The notes under the pieces are model-generated. The model had not been told where the DNA came from. It did no database searches and saw only the letters and a list, made by a program, of their open reading frames with translations. Source: Cyclospora cayetanensis (lineage: Eukaryota; Apicomplexa; Conoidasida; Eucoccidiorida; Eimeriidae). Taken from it: a stretch of DNA of 35,649 bases. The position numbers and the translations under genes were made by a program. Positions 20,892-34,140 of this stretch are shown in pieces (positions within the stretch are counted from its first letter, which is position 1; every line of letters starts with the position of its first letter). Location: positions 1-35,649 of the forward strand of contig NW_020312231.1 in the NCBI RefSeq assembly GCF_002999335.1. The letters run 5' to 3'.

Positions 20892-22215
20892 GTCAGAGCT
20901 GCTACGGGATACCGCAGATAATATGGAAGAGAGCCTAGAAAAGGAAGGCTAAAGCACTTGTTCCTTGAAATGGGAAGGGGAAAAAGCTTAGGAAGGAAAG
21001 GTTCAAGGAGTTCAAGTCATAGAGTGCAGACGATACGGTCCGCGGCATCACCATGCATGTCTCCATCCAGTCCGCACACCCCTGCTCCTTCCTTTTGCAT
21101 ATTATATACACTGCGGCAAAGAGAAAACCAACCTGAATGCATTCCGCAACAGATCTGAAGGAAATAAGGAGAGAGTTGCACCCCAGCACCAAGGCGTGGG
21201 CTCACTAATGCGCGTCTAAATGCCCATAAAAACAAGGTGAGAAGCAGCGCTGCAGCTTTGTCTCTTTAATTTTATACCAGCACACACTGAACCTAAAAAA
21301 AAGCATTTTGCATCCTCTTTCGGTGGAAAAAAGAAGATGACTTGGTCCCCAAAAGTCACTGCAGTCCCACAGGCTCTGGTTGTGTGCGAAGCTGTGTCTG
21401 CTTCGAATTTTATTTGATGCGCTCTCCCGCAACTAAAAGGTAAGCAGACAGAGAAATAGTAAAGTGTAACAGCAGTCCGGTTCAACGAAAACGAATAAAG
21501 TGCCCGTTTCCCCTCAAGGGATCGGCTTATACTGGTAGCGCAGAGACACCGAGTACGCCCAAGAAAAACACCGACGGCTAGATACTTAGAACTCGACAAA
21601 TTCGTGCAGGATTCGGTAACAACGGAGGTCGAGCAATGGGAAGAACTACAATGCAGTGCTTGTAGTGTCTACCCATGTGCTATAGTATTATTCACTAAGT
21701 TAATCGTATTACTAGGACGGAGCTCTTTCGCGCGGGGCACTAAAAAATTTGCTTAACTAGACCTGCGGTGTACGGCGCAGGAGGCCTCCAGTCAGTCTGC
21801 CCTCCAGTGGCACCATTGGGCACAACAAACTATGCGGTGAACTTGAAAAAACTGTGTACATAGAAACAAGAAAAAGTAACATGCATGAGCCACATATTAG
21901 GAAGCCTATGGGTACTAGTCAGAAAAGGACTAAACGCATAGCTCGTACAAAAACAAAACAATGCTTGGGTAAGCGACAATGTAATCGTCCATCGCTGGAC
22001 AGACGACCCGCCGACGCCAAAATCAATGAAGTGATGTCACGTACACTGCCAATCCCCCTCATCCGTACATCTTCAATGTCGCTTCTGGCAGAGCCGCACT
22101 TAGCGTGCTTCTGCCAGAAGGGAGCACTCATTGCCAGTCAGTGTACCCCAAAACGTGAACGCTTTGGATTTGCGGTGCACAAAGGGTACAATTCGAGACC
22201 TAAGAGGCCAGCATA
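20892..22215. other. Stretch without a recognised gene
   Basis: Upstream region of the MPDU1 gene (-) and 3' flank of the 16-exon gene (-). Base composition is close to balanced, triplet runs are absent, and the short ORFs have neither family motifs nor convincing splice borders. Confidence 0.4.
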
Positions 22216-25200
22216 TCACAGCTCGTTCAACTGGGGATACAGTCCCTCTCCCTTCTTATAGCTGATAGAGTCTGTCTTCAAAGAGCCACTTTTTAGTGGG
22301 CTCTCTTTCCCCGCCTTGGTATTGAGGCCTGCTTCGTCAAAGTCTTCCTGCACGACTGGGATGGGAACATCTGTGCCTTCAGTGTTTTGAGGGAATAATG
22401 ACTCTGACTCTGAACTTGAACTAAAAAAACGCTTTCGCGGGGTTGCCGAGACGAACGTCACTTTGCTGCTGGATTCTACGTAACTTTGGAAAAGTGACCG
22501 TTCTTCCCATACAGGGGATACCGTCACAAGGATGTCTTGCAGCACCTCCGCTGAGAAGCAGTAACGAAAGAACCGGATAGAGGGGCTGTTATTGATTATA
22601 GACTATAGCATGGCATACATGAAATAGATGCGCATATAAGAAAGTACGGAAGGTAAGGAAAAATTCGTACGTGCAACAAATGCAATGGAGCTGGCTTGTC
22701 CCAACTTTTGGCCGGCCTCCCTTACCAGCCAGCCACATCGGAGGCACCAGGAAACAGTAGTTCTAATAAGCGCCAGAATGCCTTAGTCTCACATGCGGTA
22801 TCAGGAAACTTAGAGGTGCATGGCGATCGACGAAGCGTAACGAGAATTCGGAAGACACAGGCTGGGACATGACTAGGAGCACAAAAAGCATATTGTAGGG
22901 TCCCCGCAGTAGAGCGTTTCATGTCTTACTGAAAAGGGGTACGGCTTTTTCCGGGTCGCAGAGCTCGACGAGTGTTGGATGGCTGGCCAGGGATAAGGCT
23001 CCAGCGGCCATCAGGTGTTTAGCTAGTTTGGATCCATCGATGTTTGAACTGAACATGTTCAACGCCAGCTCGTGCTCTTTGCCTCTAGCGCATTTGTAAA
23101 GTATGCTTGAAACGTGCATTGCAGCGCATACTCCAATAATTTGGTTCTGCGTCTTTCCCTGTTTCCTCTTGCCCTTAGATGTCAAGTTAACAAAAATGAA
23201 AGCTGCAAACGCCTCCTGCACAGAAGATGCAAGAGTCAGAGGGACCCCCAGGGTGTTGGCAATGCCTCCATAAAGAGTCCGTGCCTTTTGCTTTGTCGGG
23301 CGGAAACCCTCAGCGGGGTGTGTAGCGACGCTTCCTCCAGCATTAACTGCACCAGGGAAGACACAAGAGAACACCTCCCCGTACTCGAGCCACGGACACC
23401 GTGCAGGAGAGGGACTCTAAAAGTGCAAGGAGAAAAGGCCGTCTTTCTGAAAGCTCTGTGCGGTAGATAATATGTGTGACTATTTTTGCAGCTAGCGCAC
23501 TTAAGGCAATGCATTGCTTCATTTGAGGACCTGCGCAAGGGACAAACACAGGATTCCCATCGACCACGGTCATCGATAGGAATGACTAATCACTATAGCC
23601 TTTGACACAGGGCTGCGAGGAGAAGGCTCAGAACTGGTGCGGCCATGTTGATGCTTTTTGCATTGTGCTGATCAGCCTCGCTTGCGTGGGCACCATTTTT
23701 TGACTTACTAGAGGCTACGGATTTTATCGCTTTCCTCCTGGAATTATACGCCTCCTCTTCGTTTTTTGATTCCTCGTTGATGTCGCCGAAAGGAAATAGG
23801 AAATACTTGTGAAGATTCGCTAAGCGCTCAATGAGTGTAGCATGAGCCATAGGTCCCATGGCAGTCTCAACCATGGCTGTCTCTAAAAGCTGCTGCCAGC
23901 TGGAAAGGAAGGCTCCCATACCTGCGCACAGCGCTGCAAAGCGGGCAGAAGAGGGACCGCCGGATTTTTGCAAAAGATCTGGGGTCATCGTAGCTAGTCG
24001 GAGCATGACATCGTCGGTGGCCTTCACCATATCAATTCTCTTTCCTGCCGCTGTTTGCGAACCCTCAATGGGGCATCCTTCTGTAGAGTTCACAATTAAG
24101 CGAAGCGACATATATTCTCGTAGGCATACATGCACTTCGAATGTAGTGACAACCGCACGCATAATCTGGGTAATACACTGTAATGTGGAATGGCGTAGGC
24201 ATGTGCAGCATCCAATACGACAGCTAAATTTTGTGGGGAAGGGGGAAGGCGTGCCTCACCAGTGACTTCTACCCAAGTAGGCACTCTCCGGTAGGGACCT
24301 GAGGGCGTAAAAACCATAACAAAACTCTATTTGCTACTTCCGACGCTACAATCATAATATCTACGGAGATTTAAACGGCTGGATTGCTGCGGAAACCAAT
24401 TACAACAGTTACGCAAAGATTACGGGGCCTAGTGGCAAGTGCTCACCATGCCTCTTGGCCAGAGCCTGTTGAAAGGCATTCCATGGCAATGTTTGTGGAG
24501 ACCGCCACTCTATGTCCTCTGATGGTGCTCGCTCTTCGCCTGGGGCTGTTGGACTCACAGACGATAGCCTAAAAATAGCTGGCTGATGCTGGCTGTACCC
24601 CATGTGTTCTGGGGGTGGCGCACTCGGCTGTGCCCATTCACTCGGTGGTCCACGACTTCTGCCAGCAAAAGTTCCGGCTTCGTCTTCCACTGACCTTAAG
24701 TTCTGAAACCAATTCATCTTCTCTGTTCCCTGCATGGGCATGGGCATACCGTGCTTTTCTACTTCAGCTGCTTCAACAATAACTTTTCTGACAGCTTCGG
24801 GAATTTCTGGGTTTTCCATGACAATCTTTCTGCCGATCTGTGGGCCTTCCTCGCGGGCTGAGTTAAGTGCCCAACCCATGGTAAACGGATCAAACATTAG
24901 GTGAGCGGCTGACGTGCGCAGGGACATTTTGCACAGGAGCACTGTAGATATGATTAGGTGAAGAAACAATTGGTGTGTCTGACCCGTTTTCGTATGTATG
25001 TGAACGCCGTATACGGGGGAACGCATATATAGATGTATATATATGTCTACGTGTGTATATGTACACATGTCTATCCATCCACGCACAGTATGAAATACTC
25101 GGAAACCATGTGTGCGCGACCTCATTAGCTTACACATTGCTACAATGAGTCCATTTAGTTCCCAAGGCCGAGCCTATGTCTCTGATACCAACATTGAAGC

Positions 25201-28200
25201 CTAGACCCCCGTATTACTCACACTGGATGGTGTCGAGAAATTTTTTGGCATCATGTTCGTTCTCAATCTGCTGCTTGTCATCCGGCCAGTTAAGAAGCCG
25301 CATGCAGAGCTTGAATCGATCTGGGTTGTTCTGTTTCAGGCGCATGAACAGGGTGTGTACAGATTCTCCCGTCACCTGGCGAGGTGCTAAGACAAAGCAG
25401 AAGCAGCACACAAGTGACGCGATTGCAGCACATCGAACCGCATGTGCCAGTTAAAGTTCTGTAGGCTTGTATCATCAGTACTACGCTACTACGGTGAATT
25501 CTAGGTCCCCATAACACCTTACTGGTTTGCTGCCTCACCGCTCAATTCACGGAACTGTGCAAGCTGGTCGATCCACTTATCCATTGCTGCGAATATCAGG
25601 AGCCACGGAAAAGGGACCGCACGCCTTAAAATGCCGTACAGTATTAGAGACACGTGCCATGCCGTACTGAACTTAATCCACCTAGAGTGCATTTTTCTAT
25701 CGAGAGAGAGTATCTACGGTGGTGTTACATGCAATCTCCGTTGGAAGAAGCACTGAAACTCCAAGTTCCATTGCTAAACGCACACGCAACAAATACGCAA
25801 TGCCAGTCTTATGAAACCCGTTTACCCGCTATGCCCAATACATCCATGACGATGAGCGTCGATAAACGCCACAAATTAAAGGCTTGCTTTGTGATGTTTG
25901 TGGCTAGTGGTACGGCTTGAAATAAACAGACGGGTTGAATTTTGTGATACTGTCCTCCTGCAGCGTTGCAATTATCTGACAGACTGGGCGATACGGATTT
26001 TCCCGCTTGTTTTAAGGTCAAGTGTAGTAAGTTTAAACTGTCTTGCGGTAGTGGAGCACCAAAACTTTTGATATGAAGCTCTCACCAGCAGAGTAGAAGT
26101 TCTCGTGGCGGTACGAGAGCCAATTTCCTTGCTCTGGCCTTCCGTGGTCGTTGCTTATCGAGATATCTGTATAAAGAGAAAAACAATTTTTCATAGCGTC
26201 AAATGCCGTTTTCGTGTAAATGGTGTATGCTACTGTACATTCCTTTATTCATTGAGTTGCCCACACAGCGCAGAAGATACATTTCCCGAAGCACAGGCAT
26301 ACGTGCACTGGATATGGCATACAAAACAACTGGATATTATGCATATTTTTGCTGTCTTTATTCATCCTAAGCGTAGTCCCGTTAAGCTGGGAAACATAGT
26401 AGCCAGCCAGCCTATTCTATGGTCTCTGCTTGCAAAGGAAACGCACCATGTATAATTAATTGAAGTGCTCGCATCGTCCCGTTGTCGTATTCTCTAAGTG
26501 TCATTGCGCAATTGGATCTCGATCTGTCGAGCACCCCATCCTGTCCGCATATGTAGCCCAAAACCTTTGTAAAGACCTTATGAGCCTGGCCAAAGAGTGT
26601 TGTGGTCCCCGCATATGTCTCCCATGACAGATCGTGCTGGCGGGCCTCCAACAGCTGCATGATCACGTGGACGTAGCTATACGTTAGCTCGATGCGTGGC
26701 AGCCATATCGGCACAATCAGAGAGAGGGCCTCTACTGGGCCTTGGGGTCCCCCATATTTTATCACGACGTTGAGGTTGCATTTCTCGGCTGCTGCATCTG
26801 GCAAATCTGCAGGGGCGAAACGCGCCATTCAGTCGCACCACCAGCAGCATCATTTTAGACTGACTACTGCTCCAGTTAACGGTGACAATTTAATACTGCA
26901 AGGTGTTTAAAACCCCTCCAGAAGCGCTTCTGCAGAAAGTGCAGTATAGTGGCTTACCAGGGAGCAGCAACTTAAGGGTTTGCTTATCGGACGCCTGTAA
27001 AATAGCTAAAAGGCCAGCTATCAAGCCGTTGATTTGCACTGAAATACACGGAGAAAAATATATTCGCAGAATTGAAGCGCGGGATAAACCTTGCTGTTGG
27101 GCAGTTAATATTCTGATTGGTTACACTTAGAATTTGTAAAATACACAAAACTAGAGAAGCCACCCATTTACTCCAGAGGATATCCATCAGTGGAATATTG
27201 GTAGACCACTGCGTCCCACAAAATGCAGCTACCTCAGGACGTCAGGGAGCAAATCCCTCAACATATTTACACCGGGGATTAGAGGAAGTCTGGGCAACTG
27301 ATACCTCGTTTTTTGTTCACCCGTTCCAGCGATTCCTCCGAGATCGCTGCATCAAAAATGGGTAAAGTGGTGGTACTGGACCGCAGTAGTTGTATATTAT
27401 ACCCTCTTGTAACTGAGCTCCCTAAAGTAAACCGCTTGCATCCTGTAAAGTGAAGGTTTTCTGTCTTTTCCAACTCGAGAGGCCTATCATAAAAATCTTA
27501 TTCCGTAGGATACTTTCAAGACTTACCATTGGGGGGCGCTGAGTCTACAGCAGCCAAAAAGTGCAATGCTGTAGAAAATTTCCTAGCTGAATACGCAATC
27601 AAAACCAAAGAGACAGAGATATACAGACTGATGCAGAAAACAGCGGGAGCGTGCTCATTCCTGGAGCGTGGACAGCCCACTTAAAGTTGTGATATGTAGC
27701 TATAAGAACCTTTTGATGGGCAAGAGAGGTTATATCCAATATCAAAAAGGTGTGTGTAGGTAGAACCCGATTCAAAGGGCCGGCTTACTCGGTGCCGTGG
27801 TGAAGGGTGCATTAAGAAGGTTGGTGGCCATCTCTTCTGTAAGACGTTAATCCACAGATTCGCATACAGATGTTCTCCTAGGTGACCCGGATCGCTTCAA
27901 TGGATAGCAGCAAAGGTCTTCAGCGCGCTCCAGCGGAGGCACTTCAATTCATGATAGCAAGGCCAGGGCCTACATAGTACTGAATACTGTAGGCTGTTGC
28001 CTTTGGACTTCTGTGCATCATTTACCTGGTGACACGTTGACGTTCGTGCTTTGAGGCTCTGTCCCAGTGGAGGTATCTGGGAGTGTAACTGACTCCCTCG
28101 GCGTACCGCTTTGGAGATCTGGAAGCTTCGATTTTCTGGGTTTTGGCTTTGGGGCTGAAGGTTCCGGTTGCTCTCCGGCAGCTCTTCTCTCCCCCTCACT

Positions 28201-28853
28201 AGAAGCCGTTGCTGTTAGGCCTTCCTGCTCTGGCTTCGTAGTCTCTGGTAACGCCTCTGAGGGATCAGACGCTGGAGCTGATGGTGCGCTTGTATAGATG
28301 GCGGGACCTAATCCTTCATCCGAAGAAAGAGGTTGTGGCTTGGAATCTACGGACTTCTGGCCTTCAATATCTTCTGCAGTGAGTGGCTCTTCCTTTGAGA
28401 TGTCTGTTGCAGCATCAGTGTCACTCAAGGAAGACGTCGCCGCGGGGATTTGAGGTCCAGGGGACGTCAAGTTGTCAAGATCTGCCTTGTCAGCTTCTCT
28501 AAAGTCCGAAGAGGGATTCGAAAGGGGATCTGAAAAGATATTTGTATTGTCTGCTGCGAAAAAAGGCAAACACAGTAGGCTCCAGCCACAGTTGTCCAGG
28601 CCGAGGCAATCTGAGCTTTTAGCACAAGTTGCTGCCCTCGTGACTTATGTAATGCCTCCCAGAACACGCTCACTCCCCAACAGTTCGACCCTCTAGACTT
28701 GCTTTGCATCATTTAAGCGGCTCTGGGAAGGGTACAAGACCGCGGATACGGGAGACTTTGCTTACCTGCGTCCGAGAGGTCTCTGGCCCCAACCCGGAAG
28801 CCCAAGGCGGCTAGAAGGGCCGCCAGGCAGCAAAAGAGAATGGTTTGATCCAT
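22216..28853 (-). CDS. Secreted 1065-residue protein of unknown family; 16 exons, all introns phase 1
   Basis: Exons: 28853-28766, 28553-28026, 27836-27789, 27568-27527, 27346-27305, 27228-27172, 27038-26958, 26806-26447, 26166-26086, 25586-25539, 25386-25222, 24941-24447, 24298-24260, 24080-23709, 23346-22930, 22550-22216. Every join is phase 1 and the sum is 3198 bases. Exon 1 is a clear signal peptide (MDQTILFCCLAALLAALGFR). Exon 2 is a disordered Ser/Thr/Pro/Glu-rich region of about 175 residues. The rest looks globular and helical with scattered Cys: MQINGLIAGLLAILQASDKQ, WLPRIELTYSYVHVIMQLLE, NWLSYRHENFYSA, MDKWIDQLAQFRELS, FMRLKQNNPDRFKLCMRLLN. The tail is Ser/Glu/Lys-rich and non-hydrophobic, so no GPI or membrane anchor. 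Signal peptide, acidic spacer and Cys-bearing helical body recall rhoptry-neck (RON4/RON5-like) proteins, but I recognise no diagnostic motif. The acceptor before 27228 is the weakest. Confidence 0.75.
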
Positions 28854-29388
28854 TTTAACTGAGTAAACAATTCAAGCTCTATATAAACAGATGGGGGAAA
28901 ACCGCATTATAATAAGACAAGTGACAACAGAGTGCACGCAGGGCCTGCATGTCGGTCGATACACAATCAGGATAGGGCCCAGGGCGCCGACAAGGGTCTC
29001 CTGAATATACCCCAAAGACAGCTGAAAACTGGTCTATTTGTGCTTTCAAACTTTTTTCCTGTACTTTAAGTGCTTTAAGCTTGAAAATTTCAAAATAACA
29101 GCAGAGGGGCAGAGCTAAACACGCAAGCACCCTGCCGCAAATCCTGGTCTCGCCGTCCGCGAGCTGCTCCTGCAGTGTTGCCTAGTCTGCCAAAAGAGTT
29201 GCAACGGCACCCCCGTATTATGCTTACTAAAAAACAAATTCTTGAAAACGTGCTATTTAAAGCTTTCATGATTTTCTGTTGGCTTGATGAGTTGACAATG
29301 CGAGCGTCCTCCCCATTCCACACACCAATGGCCCTGTCTGTTTTTGAGTAGTTGCCCGGTTTTCTCTTTCCAGAAAGATTCACTTTAA
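28854..29388. promoter_or_regulatory. Upstream region of the 16-exon gene
   Basis: On the reverse strand a TATA-like TTATATAG stands about 25 bases before the start codon (about 28877-28886). The remainder is AT-rich without a supported exon. Confidence 0.35.
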
Positions 29389-31937
29389 CTAGGCTCTACA
29401 ACTGTATGAACGCACATCCCCGCGTATTTCAATGCCTAAATCATAAGTAAAATTCTCATTGGTGCAGTTTTTCAGAGAGCAAGACTTGCCGTCCCGGCAC
29501 TCTCCGCCGTTTTGCCACATGGGCGGGAGGCCGAAACAGTCAACAAAGATGTATTGATGTAAGTAATTTTGAGACAACACAGTCCCGAACTATAGCCTTT
29601 CAATCGCTGTTGTCTGAATCTAGAATATAGTCAGCAGAAGTCTGTGCAACAGCAACTTCTGTAAGCATGCAACGGCCTCGAAGAGTAGCATCTGCTCCCA
29701 TACACTGGATAATCTCCTACTGCTCCCTCTGGGCCCCACAAATGGAATAAATTGCCCCTTTGAGGACATTTAAGCAGAAGAACTTTTAGAGCAGTTCCGC
29801 AAGCAAGTGCCGTTTTTCCTCCGTCTCCCCACTATCACCGCAAAAAAGGTTCCGCTCTGACAGGGGACAGGACGATGTACAGTTCTGCATTGTGGGAAAG
29901 TTTAGAGCATTATCAACAATCTAACGTAACAGTCGAAGGCAAAGACAAACAGAATGATGTGTATCTAAGGAGCTAAGCCTACTTAATCTAACGTCCCATC
30001 TACGGCCTCCGAAGGGTGACAGTAAACAGGCAAATCATTACAAGCTCAGTGGAAAGTTCGTAAGGGCTTTTCAGAGTAACCCCACTCTTCTGTGCAAGTG
30101 TGCCTTAGTTCCATGCAAACCAGGGGAGAAGGACAGCTCGTTTACGTGCAGCTGCACCTTCTAAGCACTCCAACCACTCGCCGCTAGTTGCATCTGGCAT
30201 CTCGCGCACACGTATAAAGCATTGCATCTTCTTGTATTGAGCTAGCAGCTCTCTGCAATAAGCAAAATCTTCCGAACAAAAAATGAAGTAGTCAGGCTTT
30301 TACATAGTTAACTACAATTTTTTTGTAAAAACTTTTAAAAGCGTAGCTGTGACAGCTACAGCTGCCAACAAAACACGAGTTATCCTGTTGTTAACTTACT
30401 GCGTCGAGATCAGCTACATGCATGACAGCAGAAGAGTTCCCGCCCTGTAGCCACGTCCCAGGAAAACAGTAAAGCGTAGAGCGAAAACGGTGCGAACGAG
30501 AAAAGCATATGTGCATGTCAATTGCTAGGGGAAATTCTACGGGAAGAAAGGCACAAACTAGCCAACAACAGGTGAGGAACTCAGCCAACAAGACAGCGTC
30601 GGCGCAATGGCTCGCTGTAGTCGGACAGCTAAAACCTGTGGGTCTTCTTCTAAGAGACAACCGAAAACAAGTAAAAGGCACAACGGGAATTAAGCTACAC
30701 ACTAGTTTACCGGTGCATTTGCTGCATGCATCATAGTCGACTCCAATGTCCTGTAGAGAACCGGTAAAATATATCAACCGAAAGTTTTAAAAGCAGTACT
30801 CATAGACGTGGCTAACTATTTCAGACAGAGAGCATGTGCTAGGGAAGGATAAATATCAAGGATCTGGGGAATACAGTCCACGGCAACTAGGCTGTTAATC
30901 AAACAAAGCCGCATATTCTTCCGCAGACATAAACCCCCCAAGCGCCTCTTTGTCAACCAGTGATGCTGCCATACCACCCTTTTTTTACCAGGATTATCTG
31001 TCTACTGTTGCATCGGGGCTTAATAGTCCTAGCACCCAGTACCCCAACGGCTCCTGTGAGTTTTCCACCTTTACGGGGCTCACCTGCTTGTGCAGCGAGT
31101 CCACAAATAGATTGGGGAGCTTTCGAGCTTTCAAAGAAAGCCAATGTCGGCATTTCTCTGGCACTGACTATTAGGAAAATCGATTGAGTTCAAATGAACT
31201 TTGATTTGTGAGAAGATGGCAAGGCATTCCAACCACCTAAACGCACAGTTCTCCGTCTGGGCATCTTTTGGTGCACCCTTTAAAGCCTCGAAATCCACCA
31301 GCACCAACGTTCCAGATCAAACCAAAGAGGCAACCCCTGCTTATCCTGAATCCCTGCGTGTGTCTTTTGAGCTTTGCACATACGCATGCATTTGCGCACA
31401 CGAGCAATCTGTTTTCGGAACTTCTTCACGCTGACCCCGGAACATCAGCTCCAGACTTGAGTTGGACACGGGTTCATCTTTGTAGACTAAGGAAGTCAGA
31501 AAGCAACCGGTAGACGAGTCTACTGTTGGTTATCAGCCCACTTAAAACATGGAAGAAAAGCAAGCCAAGCAACTAGACTGTCGTGAGCACAAAGACGCAT
31601 ATGTTGCAGACGGGCGAGGACGGTGCGGTCTCTCTGCCCATCTGCATCGGGGCTGTTCGCAGTGCTCATTATGTTAGGTACGAGGATGGGCCGTACAAGC
31701 ACTCCACAAAGCATAAACGCACTTTCGATCCCTATCCGTGACAATCCCTATGTGGAATTCGCACAGCTTCCACACATGCGCAAAAATTATAGTTGCTTTT
31801 TGAGTTGTGACGGAGCGGAATTAAGGTTGAAATAGGCATCTCCCGACAATGACGAGAACCCTCGAGGTACAATCCTTACCTTTGAGCCCCGTGCAGTCCA
31901 AAGATGAAGCACAAAGCCAGATCAGTCCTCCTCTCAT
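29389..31937 (-). CDS. Possible small Cys-containing secreted protein (incomplete model)
   Basis: Separate coding blocks on the reverse strand. 31937-31880 starts with ATG (MRGGLIWLCASSLDCTGLK) and ends at a good donor (AAAG|GTAAGG). A block ends at about 31088 (SICGLAAQA, donor GCAG|GTGAGC). About 30749-30708 encodes DIGVDYDACSKCTG after CTCTACAG. About 30445-30401 encodes GGNSSAVMHVADLDA between a CTACAG acceptor and a GTAAGT donor. A final block to 29389 encodes VDCFGLPPMWQNGGECRDGK, SCSLKNCTNENF and a stop. The NGGEC and spaced Cys recall EGF-like or other extracellular modules, but the phases of the middle blocks do not all agree, so exons are missing or mis-bounded. Neighbouring the signal-peptide gene, it may be another secreted product. 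Function unknown. Confidence 0.35.
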
Positions 31938-34140
31938 AACCCACAACCCTTTGCACAAGGCTGGAGTTGGGCGATGTTTGTGGCTTTAGTTGTTGTCATT
32001 CGGGCCATGGTAGTGCATTTTTATATGCCGCGTGACGCATCAGAGGTCACCACAATGACGTGAAAGCTGGTCCATTGCCTTCTGCATTCCGCCATGACCC
32101 TGAAACCATACGAGTGTGCTCTGCGCAAAGCGGCACTCTGAAGAGAAGGCAGAATATACATGCGACGAAGTTACCGCTTTAATTTGAACCACAGGAAGCC
32201 ATTTTCAATGCAAAACTGATTCAACCGTTGCCGGTCTAAATTTTGGCAACAGTACCTGATGCATGAGTGCGAAAAACACGAAAGGCAGCCACTTCTAGTA
32301 CAACACTAGATCGTTGGGGCGAGGCGAGAGATCGTCCGCGATCCCGTTGGTGATGCGCTTAATGTATCACGCTGTGACATACTGCAGAAGGCACCAAAGA
32401 CAAGAACAATGCTACCTCCATCGAGCCTCGAAAACACTTCGTGAGGCACACCTTAGGCTGAATGTTGGTCTGGACAGTTGAATGGTGACGTAATAGTGCC
32501 GGTGTTCTTGACACCGCGCCACATCGCGTAGAATATCTCTCCCCGCACTATCTACCACTGCTTGCTTTCGATCAAGCGATAAGAGGAACTAACAATACGT
32601 TGGTGTTTTGGAAAAATCGTATCTTGCTAGGAGAATATAGCATCTACCGATAAGTCATTAGCACCTGTTAGGAAGACCTAGCGCTGGTAGTGGGACAAAT
32701 GCAAGTGCCGGACGAGTTTTTATGACGATCGACAAAAAGTGCTGGGGCCCCTACCTCCTCTTTCCAGATCCTAGACTGAGTTTCATTAAGTGCACCAGTC
32801 AAGTGATCATCGATTCGAGCGAATCCAGGAGTGCAATTTCAGGAATAATGTGCAAGCAAACAGAACTGTGGAACGTCCTTGCGAATGCGCAGAGGGGAAG
32901 GCCTAGCCTTGACTTTAATTTTGTGGGGCCTGCCTGAATTCCTCCAGTTGGGCCATGGAGTCACAGAAGCAAAGGATTTCTAATGAGTAACAGCATCTGC
33001 ATGCCTTATCATATATAGTCGCATGTCCCGCAACAGCTGAGGGGCACGCAGTAGGTGCTGTTCAACTTTTCGGTTAGAGTTTATGGCGTCGTCCAGGTCG
33101 ACAATCATGTTAGCCTTTCACGATAGGCTCACAAAAATTCGGGGTAATCTGTAGCTGCAATATAGCTGGGGCATCAGCAAGTCTGAATGGCATACAGTCA
33201 TACTTGAGTTTTGTGAGAGCGACAGTGGAATGCCATGTTAAGCCTTTCATCCAATAAATTTAGAATTTAAAGAAAGCTGTCAAGAAGTCCATCGTCGATC
33301 AAGCTTTTGATCCACGTATTTCTTCAACCAGTTCACCAATCTGAGGCAAAAAGAACTTTTACTTTACAGTCAGAGGTATTCATCGAAACGGAGCCGCAGC
33401 GACACCAGCAGGAATGTCAAGGGTAGTAACAACCAGCTTCTGCACACGAAAACCCGCAGTTAAGATCTGGCCAAAGCAGCGGCCCCATAGAGATTGTGTT
33501 CTATGGACAAATCCCTACATTTAATAGTATGCGCCTTGGTTTTGTTCGAAGTCCTTTTCAGATGAAACACTATTTTTAGTGTTTGTAGTGCTTAGAAAAA
33601 TATATGAGGCAACTCCGACTATCTATTACTGGACCCTTTCTTCCCACCTACAAGTTGTATCTCGATCTCATATGTACTTTGATCTGATGTACACTAGGGC
33701 GAGCACCAAGCCAATCCAGCATTGAGCAATGTGCCTCCTGTAAAAGGGATGCAGGAGGCGAGCAGTACGGCTGTGTAACATCTCTCAGCCTTTCGAGATG
33801 ACCACTTCGTTTGTGTCTAGACTTCCACGTTAAAATAAACAAATCCACGTGCACATGGATAGCTAGGTACAGAACACAGAAAACAGCAGAGGACATGCGG
33901 AGTGAACTGCTTGCTGCTGCCGCGAGTGGAACTCATTTACACAGGAGCCCTACATCAGCACAGTAGCACCAGCAGCAAAGCCTGCTGCAATCCCACATAG
34001 ATCGTCGACGTTTGAACCTGCGCTTCATGTTTCCGTGGTGGCCAAGCTGTGCACCTGCTGGACGGGCTTCTCCAAATGCGCTGTGAAAGCTGCTGCTGCT
34101 AGTGCATCTCCAACAGGTGCTGCTCCTATTCTAAGTTTGT
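31938..34140. other. AT-rich stretch without a recognised gene
   Basis: About 2.2 kb between the possible secreted gene and the NUFIP1-like gene. I found no ORF with both splice borders and family motifs, no triplet runs and no RNA gene. Hidden short exons cannot be excluded. Confidence 0.4.

Noticed and set aside
22722..22922. Extra exon between 22930 and 22550 of the secreted gene
   Set aside because: Its possible acceptors and the GTAAGG donor cannot be entered and left in phase 1, whereas 22930 to 22550 joins directly in phase.
23593..23708. Hydrophobic tail (NMAAPVLSLLLAALCQRL) read as a GPI-anchor signal ending the secreted gene
   Set aside because: A strong donor (CTA|GTAAGT) at 23708 precedes it in phase 1 and joins to the next phase-1 exon, so the tail is intronic in the best model. 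It could still be an intron-retention isoform.
22216..28853. Assignment to the Eimeria SAG surface-antigen family
   Set aside because: There is a signal peptide, but no GPI tail, no SAG Cys spacing and the length is several times too great.
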